From the NCBI GenBank assembly GCA_003175935.1, contig PSRI01000065.1:1-47736 (forward strand): a stretch of DNA of 47,736 nt, in the 5' to 3' direction. A model generated the notes under the pieces. It had not been told where the DNA came from. It was given only the letters and a program-made list of their open reading frames with translations, and made no database searches. The first letter of the stretch is position 1. Every line of letters starts with the position of its first letter. Position numbers and translations under genes: made by a program. Positions 41,078 through 47,736 of this stretch are shown piece by piece. Origin of the DNA: Bacteroidota bacterium (GTDB lineage: Bacteria; Bacteroidota; Bacteroidia; Chitinophagales; Chitinophagaceae).

Positions 41078-41893
41078 ATGGTTTTTTTACGAGGCCTGGC
41101 ATTATTTGCACTGGCATATACATTGTCGACTGGTACTATTCAAGCTCAAACCCAATCAGAAAGAAAGGGAGAGTTTTATTTTTCGTGGGGATATAATACC
41201 GAATGGTATACCCGAAGTAATGTTTATGTAAACCAGCCCGAACTCCAGAATAATTACAGTTTCAGAAATATTAAAGGTCACGACCGCAAGGGGTGGGACG
41301 ATGAGATACTAAATAAGGATTTCACAATCCCTCAATACAATTACAGAATTGGTTATTTCTTCAATAAAAAAAAGGGCCTTGGTTTCGAAATCAATTTCGA
41401 CCACACCAAATTCATTTTCTCCGACGGTCAAAACGCAGCTATCAAAGGAACACTAAATGGCAGGGCAGTTGATAGTTCTGTAGTTTTCTCCCAGGCCAAT
41501 GGATTTTATTACTACCTGAATAACGGTGCCAATTTTCTTCTCTTCAACATAGTTAAACGCATGAACGTTTACACCACCAAAAAAAATCAGGCGTTTAAAA
41601 TTGATTTCCTCGGCAAAGCGGGTATAGGTCCGGTGATTCCCCATGTTGAAAATAGTTTCTTCGGGCATGCAAATGATCCTCATTTTCAATTTGGAGGTTG
41701 GAACGTAGGACTTGAAGCTGCTTTCAGATTTACTTTCGCGAAATACATTTATCTCGAGTATTGCAATAAGCTGGATTATGCGAGATACTCTAACCTCAAG
41801 ATCTATTCGGGAACTGCAAAACACGCTTTTGGAACATACGAGATGATTCTGAATTTAGGTGGCACCTTCCCCATGGGAAAGAAAATACATTAA
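41078..41893 (+). CDS. Outer-membrane beta-barrel protein
   Basis: ATG 41078 gives 271 aa with a signal peptide ending TIQAQ; a TTG four codons upstream is possible. Strand-like stretches alternate with polar loops: GEFYFSWGYNTEWYT, YNYRIGYFFNKKKGLGFEIN, NGFYYYLNNGANFLLFNIVK, FKIDFLGKAGIGPVIPH, WNVGLEAAFRFTFAKYIYLE, and the terminal MILNLGGTFPMGKK. An eight-to-ten-strand barrel is likely, perhaps a lipid-active enzyme or porin-like protein, but no catalytic motif was recognised. Single gene between metH and xth. Confidence 0.72.
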   Translation: MVFLRGLALFALAYTLSTGTIQAQTQSERKGEFYFSWGYNTEWYTRSNVYVNQPELQNNYSFRNIKGHDRKGWDDEILNKDFTIPQYNYRIGYFFNKKKGLGFEINFDHTKFIFSDGQNAAIKGTLNGRAVDSSVVFSQANGFYYYLNNGANFLLFNIVKRMNVYTTKKNQAFKIDFLGKAGIGPVIPHVENSFFGHANDPHFQFGGWNVGLEAAFRFTFAKYIYLEYCNKLDYARYSNLKIYSGTAKHAFGTYEMILNLGGTFPMGKKIH

Positions 41894-42076
41894 TCTCCTG
41901 CGATCTTAGCTTAAAATTTAATGTAGAATCATTTCATTATTTGCGTGAGCGCATTTTTGCACCTCTCTTTTTATTTACCACGGCAGTTCCAGTTACTGTT
42001 TTCGATAGACGAATTTTAATGGGCTTATTGTAAATGGATTGTATGTAAATTGCAAATCCTAAATCGAAACAGGGCC

Positions 42077-42841
42077 ATGAGAATTATATCTTACAATGTA
42101 AATGGCATAAGGGCTGCTATCAATAAAGGATTTTTGGACTGGTTGAAAACCGATCCTGCCGACATTATTTGCGTTCAGGAAACCAAAGCAAATAAAGACA
42201 ACGTTGACCATAAAAAAATAACCGACCTTGGTTTTCACGATTACTGGTTTTCAGCAGAGAAAAAAGGATATAGCGGAGTGGCGGTATTTACAAAGATTAA
42301 ACCGGATCATGTTGAATACGGTCATGCTCATGCGCTAAGCGATAGTGAAGGTCGCGTTATTCAACTCGACTTCGGGGATATTCGGCTAATCAATGCATAC
42401 TTTCCTTCGGGTACATCAGGAGATGAGAGACAAATGTTCAAATACCAGTGGCTTGAAGATTTCAACGGCTATCTTAATCAACTTAAAGATAAATATCCAA
42501 GACTGGTACTTTGCGGAGATTATAATATTGCACACAAGGAAATAGATATTCATGATCCAAAAGGAAATAAAAATTCATCCGGCTTTTTACCGGAGGAGCG
42601 TGCGTGGATGGATAAATTTTTTGATAATGACTGGCTCGACACTTTCCGACTGCATCATCCCGAGCCGCATCGCTATTCCTGGTGGAGTCAGAGATTTCCT
42701 TCTGTGAGGGCTCAAAATAAAGGATGGAGAATCGACTATATCAATGCCACTCAAAATCTCAAAAAGAGAATCAAAAACGCCGATATTTATCCCGATATCA
42801 AGCATAGTGATCATTGCCCGGTTTATGTAGAAATTGCTTAA
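42077..42841 (+). CDS. xth: Exodeoxyribonuclease III / AP endonuclease
   Basis: ATG 42077 gives 254 aa, the usual length; a TTG at 42050 adds nothing conserved. Endonuclease/exonuclease/phosphatase fold with all marks: MRIISYNVNGIRAA (Asn), ICVQETKA (Glu), GYSGVAVFTK, LINAYFPSG, LCGDYNIAHKEIDIHDPKG (Asp-x-Asn), WRIDYIN and SDHCPVYVEI (Asp-His). Acts in base excision repair at abasic sites. Cytosolic. It is followed at 18 bp by a DUF4286 gene in the same direction. Confidence 0.96.
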   Translation: MRIISYNVNGIRAAINKGFLDWLKTDPADIICVQETKANKDNVDHKKITDLGFHDYWFSAEKKGYSGVAVFTKIKPDHVEYGHAHALSDSEGRVIQLDFGDIRLINAYFPSGTSGDERQMFKYQWLEDFNGYLNQLKDKYPRLVLCGDYNIAHKEIDIHDPKGNKNSSGFLPEERAWMDKFFDNDWLDTFRLHHPEPHRYSWWSQRFPSVRAQNKGWRIDYINATQNLKKRIKNADIYPDIKHSDHCPVYVEIA

Positions 42842-42859
42842 TCCCGGTAAAAAATTCTG

Positions 42860-43171
42860 ATGATCATTTATAATGTAACAATACAGGTAGACTGGTCCAT
42901 TCATGAAGATTGGTTGCAATGGATGAATAGCGTTCATATTCCGGAAACACTAAATACAGGAATGTTTACGCATCACAGACTGGTAAGGCTACTCGAAGTT
43001 GAAGAGACCGATGGTCCCACTTATGCCGTGCAATATTTCACTCCAACAGTATTTAACTATCATCAATTTAAAGATAATTTCAGCGGATATATACGACAAA
43101 AGGAAATTGAAAACTGGGGTGATAAAATGATTTCATTTGCAACTGTAATGCAGGTTGTGGATGAAGTGTGA
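42860..43171 (+). CDS. DUF4286 family protein
   Basis: The 103-aa cytosolic protein matches DUF4286, a family common in Bacteroidota: MIIYNVTIQVDWSIHEDWLQ, then WMNSVHIPETLNTGMFTHHR, LVRLLEVEETDGPTYAVQYF and the terminal MISFATVMQVVDE. The fold is probably ferredoxin-like (ABM-type). Function unknown. Only 18 bp separate it from xth, so the two are likely co-transcribed. Confidence 0.9.
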   Translation: MIIYNVTIQVDWSIHEDWLQWMNSVHIPETLNTGMFTHHRLVRLLEVEETDGPTYAVQYFTPTVFNYHQFKDNFSGYIRQKEIENWGDKMISFATVMQVVDEV

Positions 43172-43394
43172 GAAAAGGAAAAATTAACTTTATCCGAATA
43201 AAAAATTCGCTATATTGGTTTCTTCCTGCAGTTTCAACTTCATTTTTATTTACATTATTACAATTTCTGCAATTACAACTACTTCTGCAGATTGAAAATT
43301 TAATATTATATAAGTGCTTTTTTGGAAAACGCTGCAATCCTTACGGGATGCGGATTCTGGCTGATTCATTGTGCAATAATTTTCATCAAAAATT

Positions 43395-43425
43395 TTTTGT
43401 TGGTTGTAAAAACCCTCTATATTTG
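43395..43425 (+). promoter_or_regulatory. HU gene promoter (TTTTG-N18-TATATTTG)
   Basis: -33 TTTTG at 43395-43399, 18-bp spacer and a perfect -7 box TATATTTG at 43418-43425. It lies 31 bp upstream of ATG 43457. It is the cleanest promoter in the window. Confidence 0.75.
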
Positions 43426-43456
43426 TCGCCTGTTATAAAATTAAAAACGCTCTACT

Positions 43457-43726
43457 ATGAACAAAGCTGAATTGATTACTAAAATTGCCGACGATGCCGG
43501 CGTTACTAAAACCCAGGCTAACTCCGCTTTGGATTCTTTTGTTGAAGCTGTAACAAAAACTTTGAAAGGTGGCGGTAAAGTTACTCTCGTGGGCTTTGGT
43601 ACTTTTTCCGTATCTAAGCGTGCTGCGCGTAATGGCCGTAACCCTCAAACTGGTGCCGTAATTAAAATTAAGGCTAAGAAAGTTGCTCGCTTCAAAGCTG
43701 GTAAAGAATTATCTGCCAAGTTATAA
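43457..43726 (+). CDS. hup: HU-family DNA-binding protein
   Basis: 89 aa, the standard HU length. Conserved parts: MNKAELITKIADDAGVTKTQ, LDSFVEAVTKTLKGGGKVTL, GFGTFSVSKRAARNGRNPQT, and IKIKAKKVARFKAGKELSAK. The arms carry GRNPQTG with the proline that intercalates DNA. It packages the nucleoid and bends DNA. It has its own promoter and a strong terminator, so it is a monocistronic, probably highly expressed gene. Confidence 0.95.
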   Translation: MNKAELITKIADDAGVTKTQANSALDSFVEAVTKTLKGGGKVTLVGFGTFSVSKRAARNGRNPQTGAVIKIKAKKVARFKAGKELSAKL

Positions 43727-43745
43727 TTCATTCTTCAACGTATTG

Positions 43746-43779
43746 AAAGCAAGATGCTCTATTGCATCTTGCTTTTATG
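43746..43779 (+). terminator. HU gene terminator
   Basis: A perfect 12-bp stem AAAGCAAGATGC (43746-43757) and GCATCTTGCTTT (43764-43775), loop TCTATT, then T residues. Confidence 0.88.
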
Positions 43780-43818
43780 TTCCGGCATAAATAAATATTC
43801 ACAATTTCAATTACTATT

Positions 43819-43944
43819 ATGGGTAGAGGTGATAAAAAAACCAAAAAAGGAAAAATCTTCAAAGGCTCTTTCGGTAAGTCAAGAGTTGCAAGACCAGGTC
43901 AGGCTAAAAAAGCTGCTGCAAAAAAATCTGCGAAAAAAGGGTAA
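43819..43944 (+). CDS. 30S ribosomal protein THX (bTHX family)
   Basis: A 41-aa basic peptide beginning MGRGDKKTKKGKIFKGSFGK and continuing SRVARPGQAKKAAAK to KKG. The start MGRGDKKTKKGKIFKGS is the signature of THX, a small protein bound in a cavity at the head of the 30S subunit. The lysine/alanine tail is usual for Bacteroidota versions. Too short to stand out by length, but the signature is decisive. It lies between hup and the converging pdxH gene. No promoter was identified in the 43-bp gap after the hup terminator. Confidence 0.9.
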   Translation: MGRGDKKTKKGKIFKGSFGKSRVARPGQAKKAAAKKSAKKG

Positions 43945-43969
43945 TCAATCAGCAATCTGATTTGAGAAA

Positions 43970-44614
43970 TTAAGGAGCCAATCGCTCAATAAGCCAGATT
44001 CCATCTTCCTGAAGAGTATATTGAATGCGGTCATGGAGACGATTGGCCCTGCCTTGCCAAAACTCAATAGTTACGGGACGTACAATATACCCTCCCCAGT
44101 GCGGAGGTCTTGGAATTTCTTTTCCTTTGTATTTGATTTCAAAGTCTTTTTCAGTTTTCTCGAGCCATTCCCGATTCAAAATCACTTCGCTCTGAGGCGA
44201 GGCCCATGCTCCGAGCCTGCTTCCCTGGGGTCTTTCTTTAAAATAGGCATCACTCTCTTCTCCGCTTACTTTGGAAACTAAACCGGTAATGCGTACCTGC
44301 CGCTCAAGTTCTTTCCAAAAAAATACCAAACATGCCCTTGGATTTTCAACTAATTGTTGACCCTTGTAGCTATTATAATTTGTAAAAAAAGTAAAGCCCC
44401 TTTCATCGAACCCTTTAAGTAATACAATTCTTGCAGAAGGCACCCCATCCAGCGATGAAGTTGCCAGTGTCATTGCATTTACCTCTTCTATTTGCGAACT
44501 AAGCGCTTCACTCCACCAACTTTGAAATTGTTTTATCGGATCTGAATCAACATCGGATTCTGAAAGAGATGCTTTTTTATAGTCTTTCCTGATATCTCCT
44601 ATCGATGTGGACAT
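43970..44614 (-). CDS. pdxH: Pyridoxamine 5'-phosphate oxidase
   Basis: 214 aa, usual length. The FMN-binding split barrel is plain: NAMTLATSSLDGVPSARIVL, LLKGFDERGFTFFTNYNSYK, RACLVFFWKELERQVRITGL, SRLGAWASPQSEVI, and the C-terminal signature FWQGRANRLHDRIQY. It oxidises pyridoxine/pyridoxamine phosphate to pyridoxal phosphate with O2 and FMN. Cytosolic. It converges on the THX gene with 25 bp between. Its leftward terminator is not evident. Confidence 0.96.
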   Translation of the reverse strand: MSTSIGDIRKDYKKASLSESDVDSDPIKQFQSWWSEALSSQIEEVNAMTLATSSLDGVPSARIVLLKGFDERGFTFFTNYNSYKGQQLVENPRACLVFFWKELERQVRITGLVSKVSGEESDAYFKERPQGSRLGAWASPQSEVILNREWLEKTEKDFEIKYKGKEIPRPPHWGGYIVRPVTIEFWQGRANRLHDRIQYTLQEDGIWLIERLAP

Positions 44615-44656
44615 AATACCTTATTTGCATGCAAATTTCGATCATGCATCCCATAT

Positions 44657-44689
44657 AAAAAAAGTCCCGTCACGATTATTCGTGACGGG
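44657..44689 (-). terminator. Terminator of the coiled-coil protein gene
   Basis: A perfect 10-bp stem CCCGTCACGA (44666-44675) and TCGTGACGGG (44680-44689). On the minus strand it is followed by ACTTTTTTTATA. Confidence 0.88.
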
Positions 44690-44710
44690 GCCAATATGAT
44701 TAGATTCCTT

Positions 44711-45724
44711 TTAACCTGCTTTTTCGGCCTCGCTACGTGCATCATGGGAAAGCATAGAAGAATTTCTGAGTTTTTGCAATTCATCGAGAAGCCCATCACG
44801 CTCCAGGCTAAGCGATTTAAAATTCATTTCTAAAACACTGTTATTCTGAATTAATTGGTCCAGCGTTTTTTTCGCTTCCAAAAGTTTGGAATCATCTGCC
44901 TGCGCCTTTGGAATTGTTTTCAACCTTTCCTGTAATTCATTAGATTCTTTTTGAAGGAGGGCCATTTTACGCTGAAGAGTATTATGCTCATCTTCCAGTT
45001 GACTTTGTAGTCCGTTACTCTTGCTGAGCAGATTCTCCATTTCAGAAATGCGCGCATTTAAAGCACCATTTTCCTTTAATGATTCTTCATAACGATTTCT
45101 AAAATCCTTGGCGAGCGCGTCCTTACTCAATAAATCAATAATCCTTTTATCCCTCGCATCAATCATCTCACGCAACTTTTGCGATTCACTCTTGGATTTT
45201 TCTTTTTCATTGATGAGGTCATTGTATTTCCTGTGCCAGTCTTCTGCATGACCATGAGCCTGTATTTCACTATTTAATTGCTCGTATTGCGATTCAAAAT
45301 GACGAAGATTTTTTTCACTGGCCTGCAACTTTATAAATAATTCATCTTTTTCTTCCCGCATTTTTCCAATTCTGTCTGTCCATTGTTTTGAGTCCGCCCT
45401 GATTGCATCGAGTTCCTGCTTCATCGATTGGTGCTGACTCAGAAATGTATTGGCCCTGTCTTCGGCTGACTGCAATTTCAATTTGAATTCATTGATGGAC
45501 TTTTCGTGATTCGTTGCAGAAACCTGGTATTTGTTAGTAAGTTCCAGCATTTGAATTTCATAAGGGTTGCGTTCTTCTTTTACAGGAACGATTTTCTTTG
45601 GCTCCCGTTTTGAAGAAATAAGGGTGTGCACAAAGTAGCCCAGGAAAAATGCCAGGACAAGGAGAACAAGTGTTTCGGATAAAAACGAATTAAACAAACC
45701 TGAAAAACTGAATTGTAATAGCAT
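44711..45724 (-). CDS. Membrane-anchored coiled-coil protein
   Basis: ATG 45724 gives 337 aa (a TTG seven codons upstream is an alternative). One TM segment lies at about residues 15-35 (LSETLVLLVLAFFLGYFVHT), followed by a basic stop-transfer SSKREPKK. From about residue 55 to 320 the sequence is almost unbroken heptad-rich coiled coil (ELTNKYQVSATNHEKSINEF, IREMREEKDEL-like and QLEDEHNTLQRKMALLQKES). The C-terminus is short. No enzymatic domain. It may be a cytoplasmic filamentous scaffold tethered to the inner membrane; the partner is unknown. It lies downstream of pyrH on the same strand, 231 bp away. Confidence 0.8.
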   Translation of the reverse strand: MLLQFSFSGLFNSFLSETLVLLVLAFFLGYFVHTLISSKREPKKIVPVKEERNPYEIQMLELTNKYQVSATNHEKSINEFKLKLQSAEDRANTFLSQHQSMKQELDAIRADSKQWTDRIGKMREEKDELFIKLQASEKNLRHFESQYEQLNSEIQAHGHAEDWHRKYNDLINEKEKSKSESQKLREMIDARDKRIIDLLSKDALAKDFRNRYEESLKENGALNARISEMENLLSKSNGLQSQLEDEHNTLQRKMALLQKESNELQERLKTIPKAQADDSKLLEAKKTLDQLIQNNSVLEMNFKSLSLERDGLLDELQKLRNSSMLSHDARSEAEKAG

Positions 45725-45955
45725 AGCAATCGAATTAAGATTCAAAATAGAAACTTCACCTGGAGGGAAATTCCAGGCGGATTCGAGCTTTAATGGGTTT
45801 GTTCCAAGGGGAGAATTATGAGGTAATGAATAAATTTAACCTATTCAGGTGACAACTGCAAAGGGGTGCTATGGTGAAAATGCCCGTTAAATGATATATT
45901 TTCCATTAAAACGGTTCCGGGTTTCAATAATAACGAGTGGAGTTAATGGTAACCT

Positions 45956-46669
45956 TTATCCGGTAACCAGGGTGCCTACTTTCTTGCCCATAACCAAATC
46001 TTCAAGATTTCCTGATTTGTTCATGTCGAAGACTATTATAGGAAGGTTATTTTCCATACAAAGAGTAAAGGCGGTCATATCCATGACGCGAAGGTTTTTG
46101 TCGATACACTCTTTGAATGATATGGTTTCAAACTTTTTAGCCCGGGGATTTTTTTCAGGGTCCGAATCGTAGATTCCGTCTACGCGTGTGCCTTTCAAAA
46201 TCACGTCTGCCTGAATTTCAATGGCACGCAGAGAACCTGCAGTGTCTGTTGTGAAATATGGATTTCCTGTTCCGGCACCGAATATAACAACGCGCATTTT
46301 TTCAAGGTGGCGAATTGCCCTGCGACGTATATAAGGCTCGGCAATTTGTTCCATTTTAATAGCACTTTGCAACCTTGTGTATACACCAATTTTTTCGAGT
46401 GCCGCCTGAAGTGCCATTCCATTTATAACTGTTGCCAGCATTCCCATATAGTCACCATGAGCACGTTCAATTCCTGTTGCGGCTTCATTCATTCCTCTGT
46501 AAATATTTCCTCCACCAATAACTACCGCCACTTCCACTCCCAGTTCCCTAATACCTTTAATGTCTTCTGCGTATTGAGTCAATACTTCGGGATCCATTCC
46601 ATAATTCCTGCTACCCATCAATGATTCACCGGATAACTTGAGTAGAATTCGCTTGTATTTTGGCTGCAT
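45956..46669 (-). CDS. pyrH: UMP kinase
   Basis: 237 aa of the amino-acid-kinase fold, usual UMP kinase length. Motifs: [81 protein letters not shown] and [20 protein letters not shown]. It makes UDP from UMP and ATP. It sits next to tsf in the same direction, as in many bacteria, but here no frr follows; a coiled-coil gene takes that place. Its start is separated from the tsf stop by 194 bp and the tsf terminator. Confidence 0.96.
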   Translation of the reverse strand: MQPKYKRILLKLSGESLMGSRNYGMDPEVLTQYAEDIKGIRELGVEVAVVIGGGNIYRGMNEAATGIERAHGDYMGMLATVINGMALQAALEKIGVYTRLQSAIKMEQIAEPYIRRRAIRHLEKMRVVIFGAGTGNPYFTTDTAGSLRAIEIQADVILKGTRVDGIYDSDPEKNPRAKKFETISFKECIDKNLRVMDMTAFTLCMENNLPIIVFDMNKSGNLEDLVMGKKVGTLVTG

Positions 46670-46823
46670 GTAATTCCGACTGGTTTGATTTTATTTCGAA
46701 GTGAATGTTGTTTCCCCACCAGGGTCAGCTGTCAAATTCAGCAGGCTTTACTGGCTGGCAGTGCAAAGAAAAGACTTTTTGATCTTACCAACCAAGTTAG
46801 CTTTATGGACCATAGAAAAGTAT

Positions 46824-46855
46824 GGACAAAAAAAAGAGAGCGATTTGCTCTCTTT
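46824..46855 (-). terminator. tsf terminator
   Basis: A 9-bp stem AAAGAGAGC (46833-46841) and GCTCTCTTT (46847-46855) with loop GATTT. On the minus strand it is followed by a run of T (plus-strand AAAAAAAA at 46828-46835). It lies 9 bp past the tsf stop. Confidence 0.85.
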
Positions 46856-46863
46856 CTTAAATA

Positions 46864-47703
46864 TTATCCTAACTGGACTCTTTTAAATTCAGTTACTTTG
46901 AGATCGGCGTCTACGCTTTTCAGATATTCGCTAACGCTCTTTGTATTGTCTTTTACGAAAGCCTGGCCAGCCAGTGTATTCTCTTTGAAAAATGCATTCA
47001 ATTTACCCATTGCGATTTTCTCAATCATCTCATTGGGTTTTCCTGCCATTTTTGGATCGTTCTTAATTTGATCTGTAACGATTGCTTTTTCTCTCTCAAC
47101 TGTAGCAGGTGGAACTGAATCAGCATCAACAGCCACCGGATTCATCGCAGCAATTTGCATAGCGATATCTTTTCCAGCGTCAGCTGCTTCTTTATTCATT
47201 CCAACCAATACACCGATGCGATATGCACCATGAATGTAGGACGCTACATATGGAGCATCAACTCTTTCAAATTTGCTGATACCAATTTTTTCACCAATGC
47301 TGGCTAATTTGTCATTTACCAGATCAGCAATTTTAGCACCGTTGATGGAGATTTTATTCAGTTCGTCAATACTGCTTACTTTATTGTTGATAGCGGCGTC
47401 AGCAATGCTTTGTGCAAATGCAACGAAGTCTGCATTCTTACTCACGAAATCAGTTTCGCAGCTTACACAAACAGCAATCCCTGTTTTATTATCAGGTGTA
47501 GTTTTAGCGATCACAACACCTTCTTTAGCCTCGCGATCTCCACGAAGTGCTGCAACTTTGGCTCCTTTTTTACGAAGCCAATCAATAGCTTCTTCAAAAT
47601 CACCATTTGTTTCAGTAAGGGCCTTACGGCAATCCATCATCCCTGCTCCCGTCATTTGACGCAGTTTGTTTATATCTGCGGCTGTAATTGTAATTGTACT
47701 CAT
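46864..47703 (-). CDS. tsf: Elongation factor Ts
   Basis: ATG 47703 gives 279 aa starting MSTITITAADINKLRQMTGA; an in-frame ATG five codons upstream is unlikely. Diagnostic parts: the UBA-like N-terminus with TGAGMMDCRKALTETNGDFE, EAIDWLRKKG, then the core CVSCETDFVSKNADFVAFAQ and YIHGAYRIGVLVGMNKEA. It exchanges GDP on EF-Tu. The upstream neighbour outside the window is probably rpsB, inferred from common gene order only. Confidence 0.97.
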   Translation of the reverse strand: MSTITITAADINKLRQMTGAGMMDCRKALTETNGDFEEAIDWLRKKGAKVAALRGDREAKEGVVIAKTTPDNKTGIAVCVSCETDFVSKNADFVAFAQSIADAAINNKVSSIDELNKISINGAKIADLVNDKLASIGEKIGISKFERVDAPYVASYIHGAYRIGVLVGMNKEAADAGKDIAMQIAAMNPVAVDADSVPPATVEREKAIVTDQIKNDPKMAGKPNEMIEKIAMGKLNAFFKENTLAGQAFVKDNTKSVSEYLKSVDADLKVTEFKRVQLG

Positions 47704-47736
47704 ATTTCTACTCCGCACTGTGGCGGTCTCAATTTA

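Noticed and set aside
43754-43960. A 68-codon plus-strand frame after hup
   Set aside because: It overlaps the hup terminator and the THX gene in another frame; THX has a clear family signature.
45759-45777. Terminator for pyrH
   Set aside because: The 6-bp CCTGGA/TCCAGG hairpin lies about 180 bp beyond the stop and has only a poor T-run on the minus strand.

Overview
The window looks like chromosomal DNA of a Bacteroidota bacterium, probably of the Chitinophagales/Sphingobacteriales type. The supporting signs are TAnnTTTG -7 promoter boxes with few Shine-Dalgarno sequences, a methionine synthase split into two genes, a THX ribosomal peptide, DUF4286 and DUF4136 proteins, a GCAQIIPPTGGPRDT-type Ig-like lipoprotein, and many secreted or outer-membrane proteins ending their signal peptides in AQ or SQ. 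I see no prophage, transposase, CRISPR array or rRNA.

Layout. 1-5025 is regulatory: a DUF4242 protein fused to a degenerate class III cyclase domain (cut by the left edge), a winged-helix/TolB_N regulator, an ABM-like protein, and a seven-TM sigma-54 activator. 5223-14586 is mostly envelope and secreted proteins: beta-barrels, a DUF4136 lipoprotein, a periplasmic glutaminase-porin-amidohydrolase gene set, a PhyH dioxygenase and a beta-propeller lipoprotein. 14665-17740 holds DUF1835, a quinone-reductase-like MDR enzyme and a sulfide:quinone-reductase-like flavoprotein. 17945-24376 is a Crp/Fnr gene followed by a TolC-MFP-RND efflux operon with a palindromic operator between them. 24546-26918 contains a frameshifted PepSY-like lipoprotein gene, a SnoaL-like protein, a sialidase-like propeller and an EthD protein. 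26919-27380 carries tRNA-Arg(CCT), preceded by a partial copy of itself interrupted by a palindrome. 27636-30696 has DUF5655, hsp20 and its small neighbour, a VOC protein and a TPR protein. 31224-36513 has a helicase-nuclease fusion, an Ig-like lipoprotein and recR. 36871-40895 is metH in two genes behind a structured leader. 41078-47703 is housekeeping: xth, hup, THX, pdxH, a coiled-coil membrane protein, pyrH and tsf.

Most notable non-coding signals: (1) the interrupted tRNA-Arg duplicate and a family of GC-rich palindromes that seem to sit inside other sequences; (2) a promoter plus three hairpins in front of metH that I could not match to a known riboswitch; (3) three pairs of WACNGTW boxes, each with exactly 23 bp from start to start, upstream of envelope or secreted genes; (4) -7 boxes abutting the ATG of the helicase-nuclease gene and of recR, suggesting leaderless mRNAs; (5) four CAATAT boxes spaced 21, 21 and 11 bp between recR and metH. 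All family assignments come from reading motifs by eye; no database search was possible.
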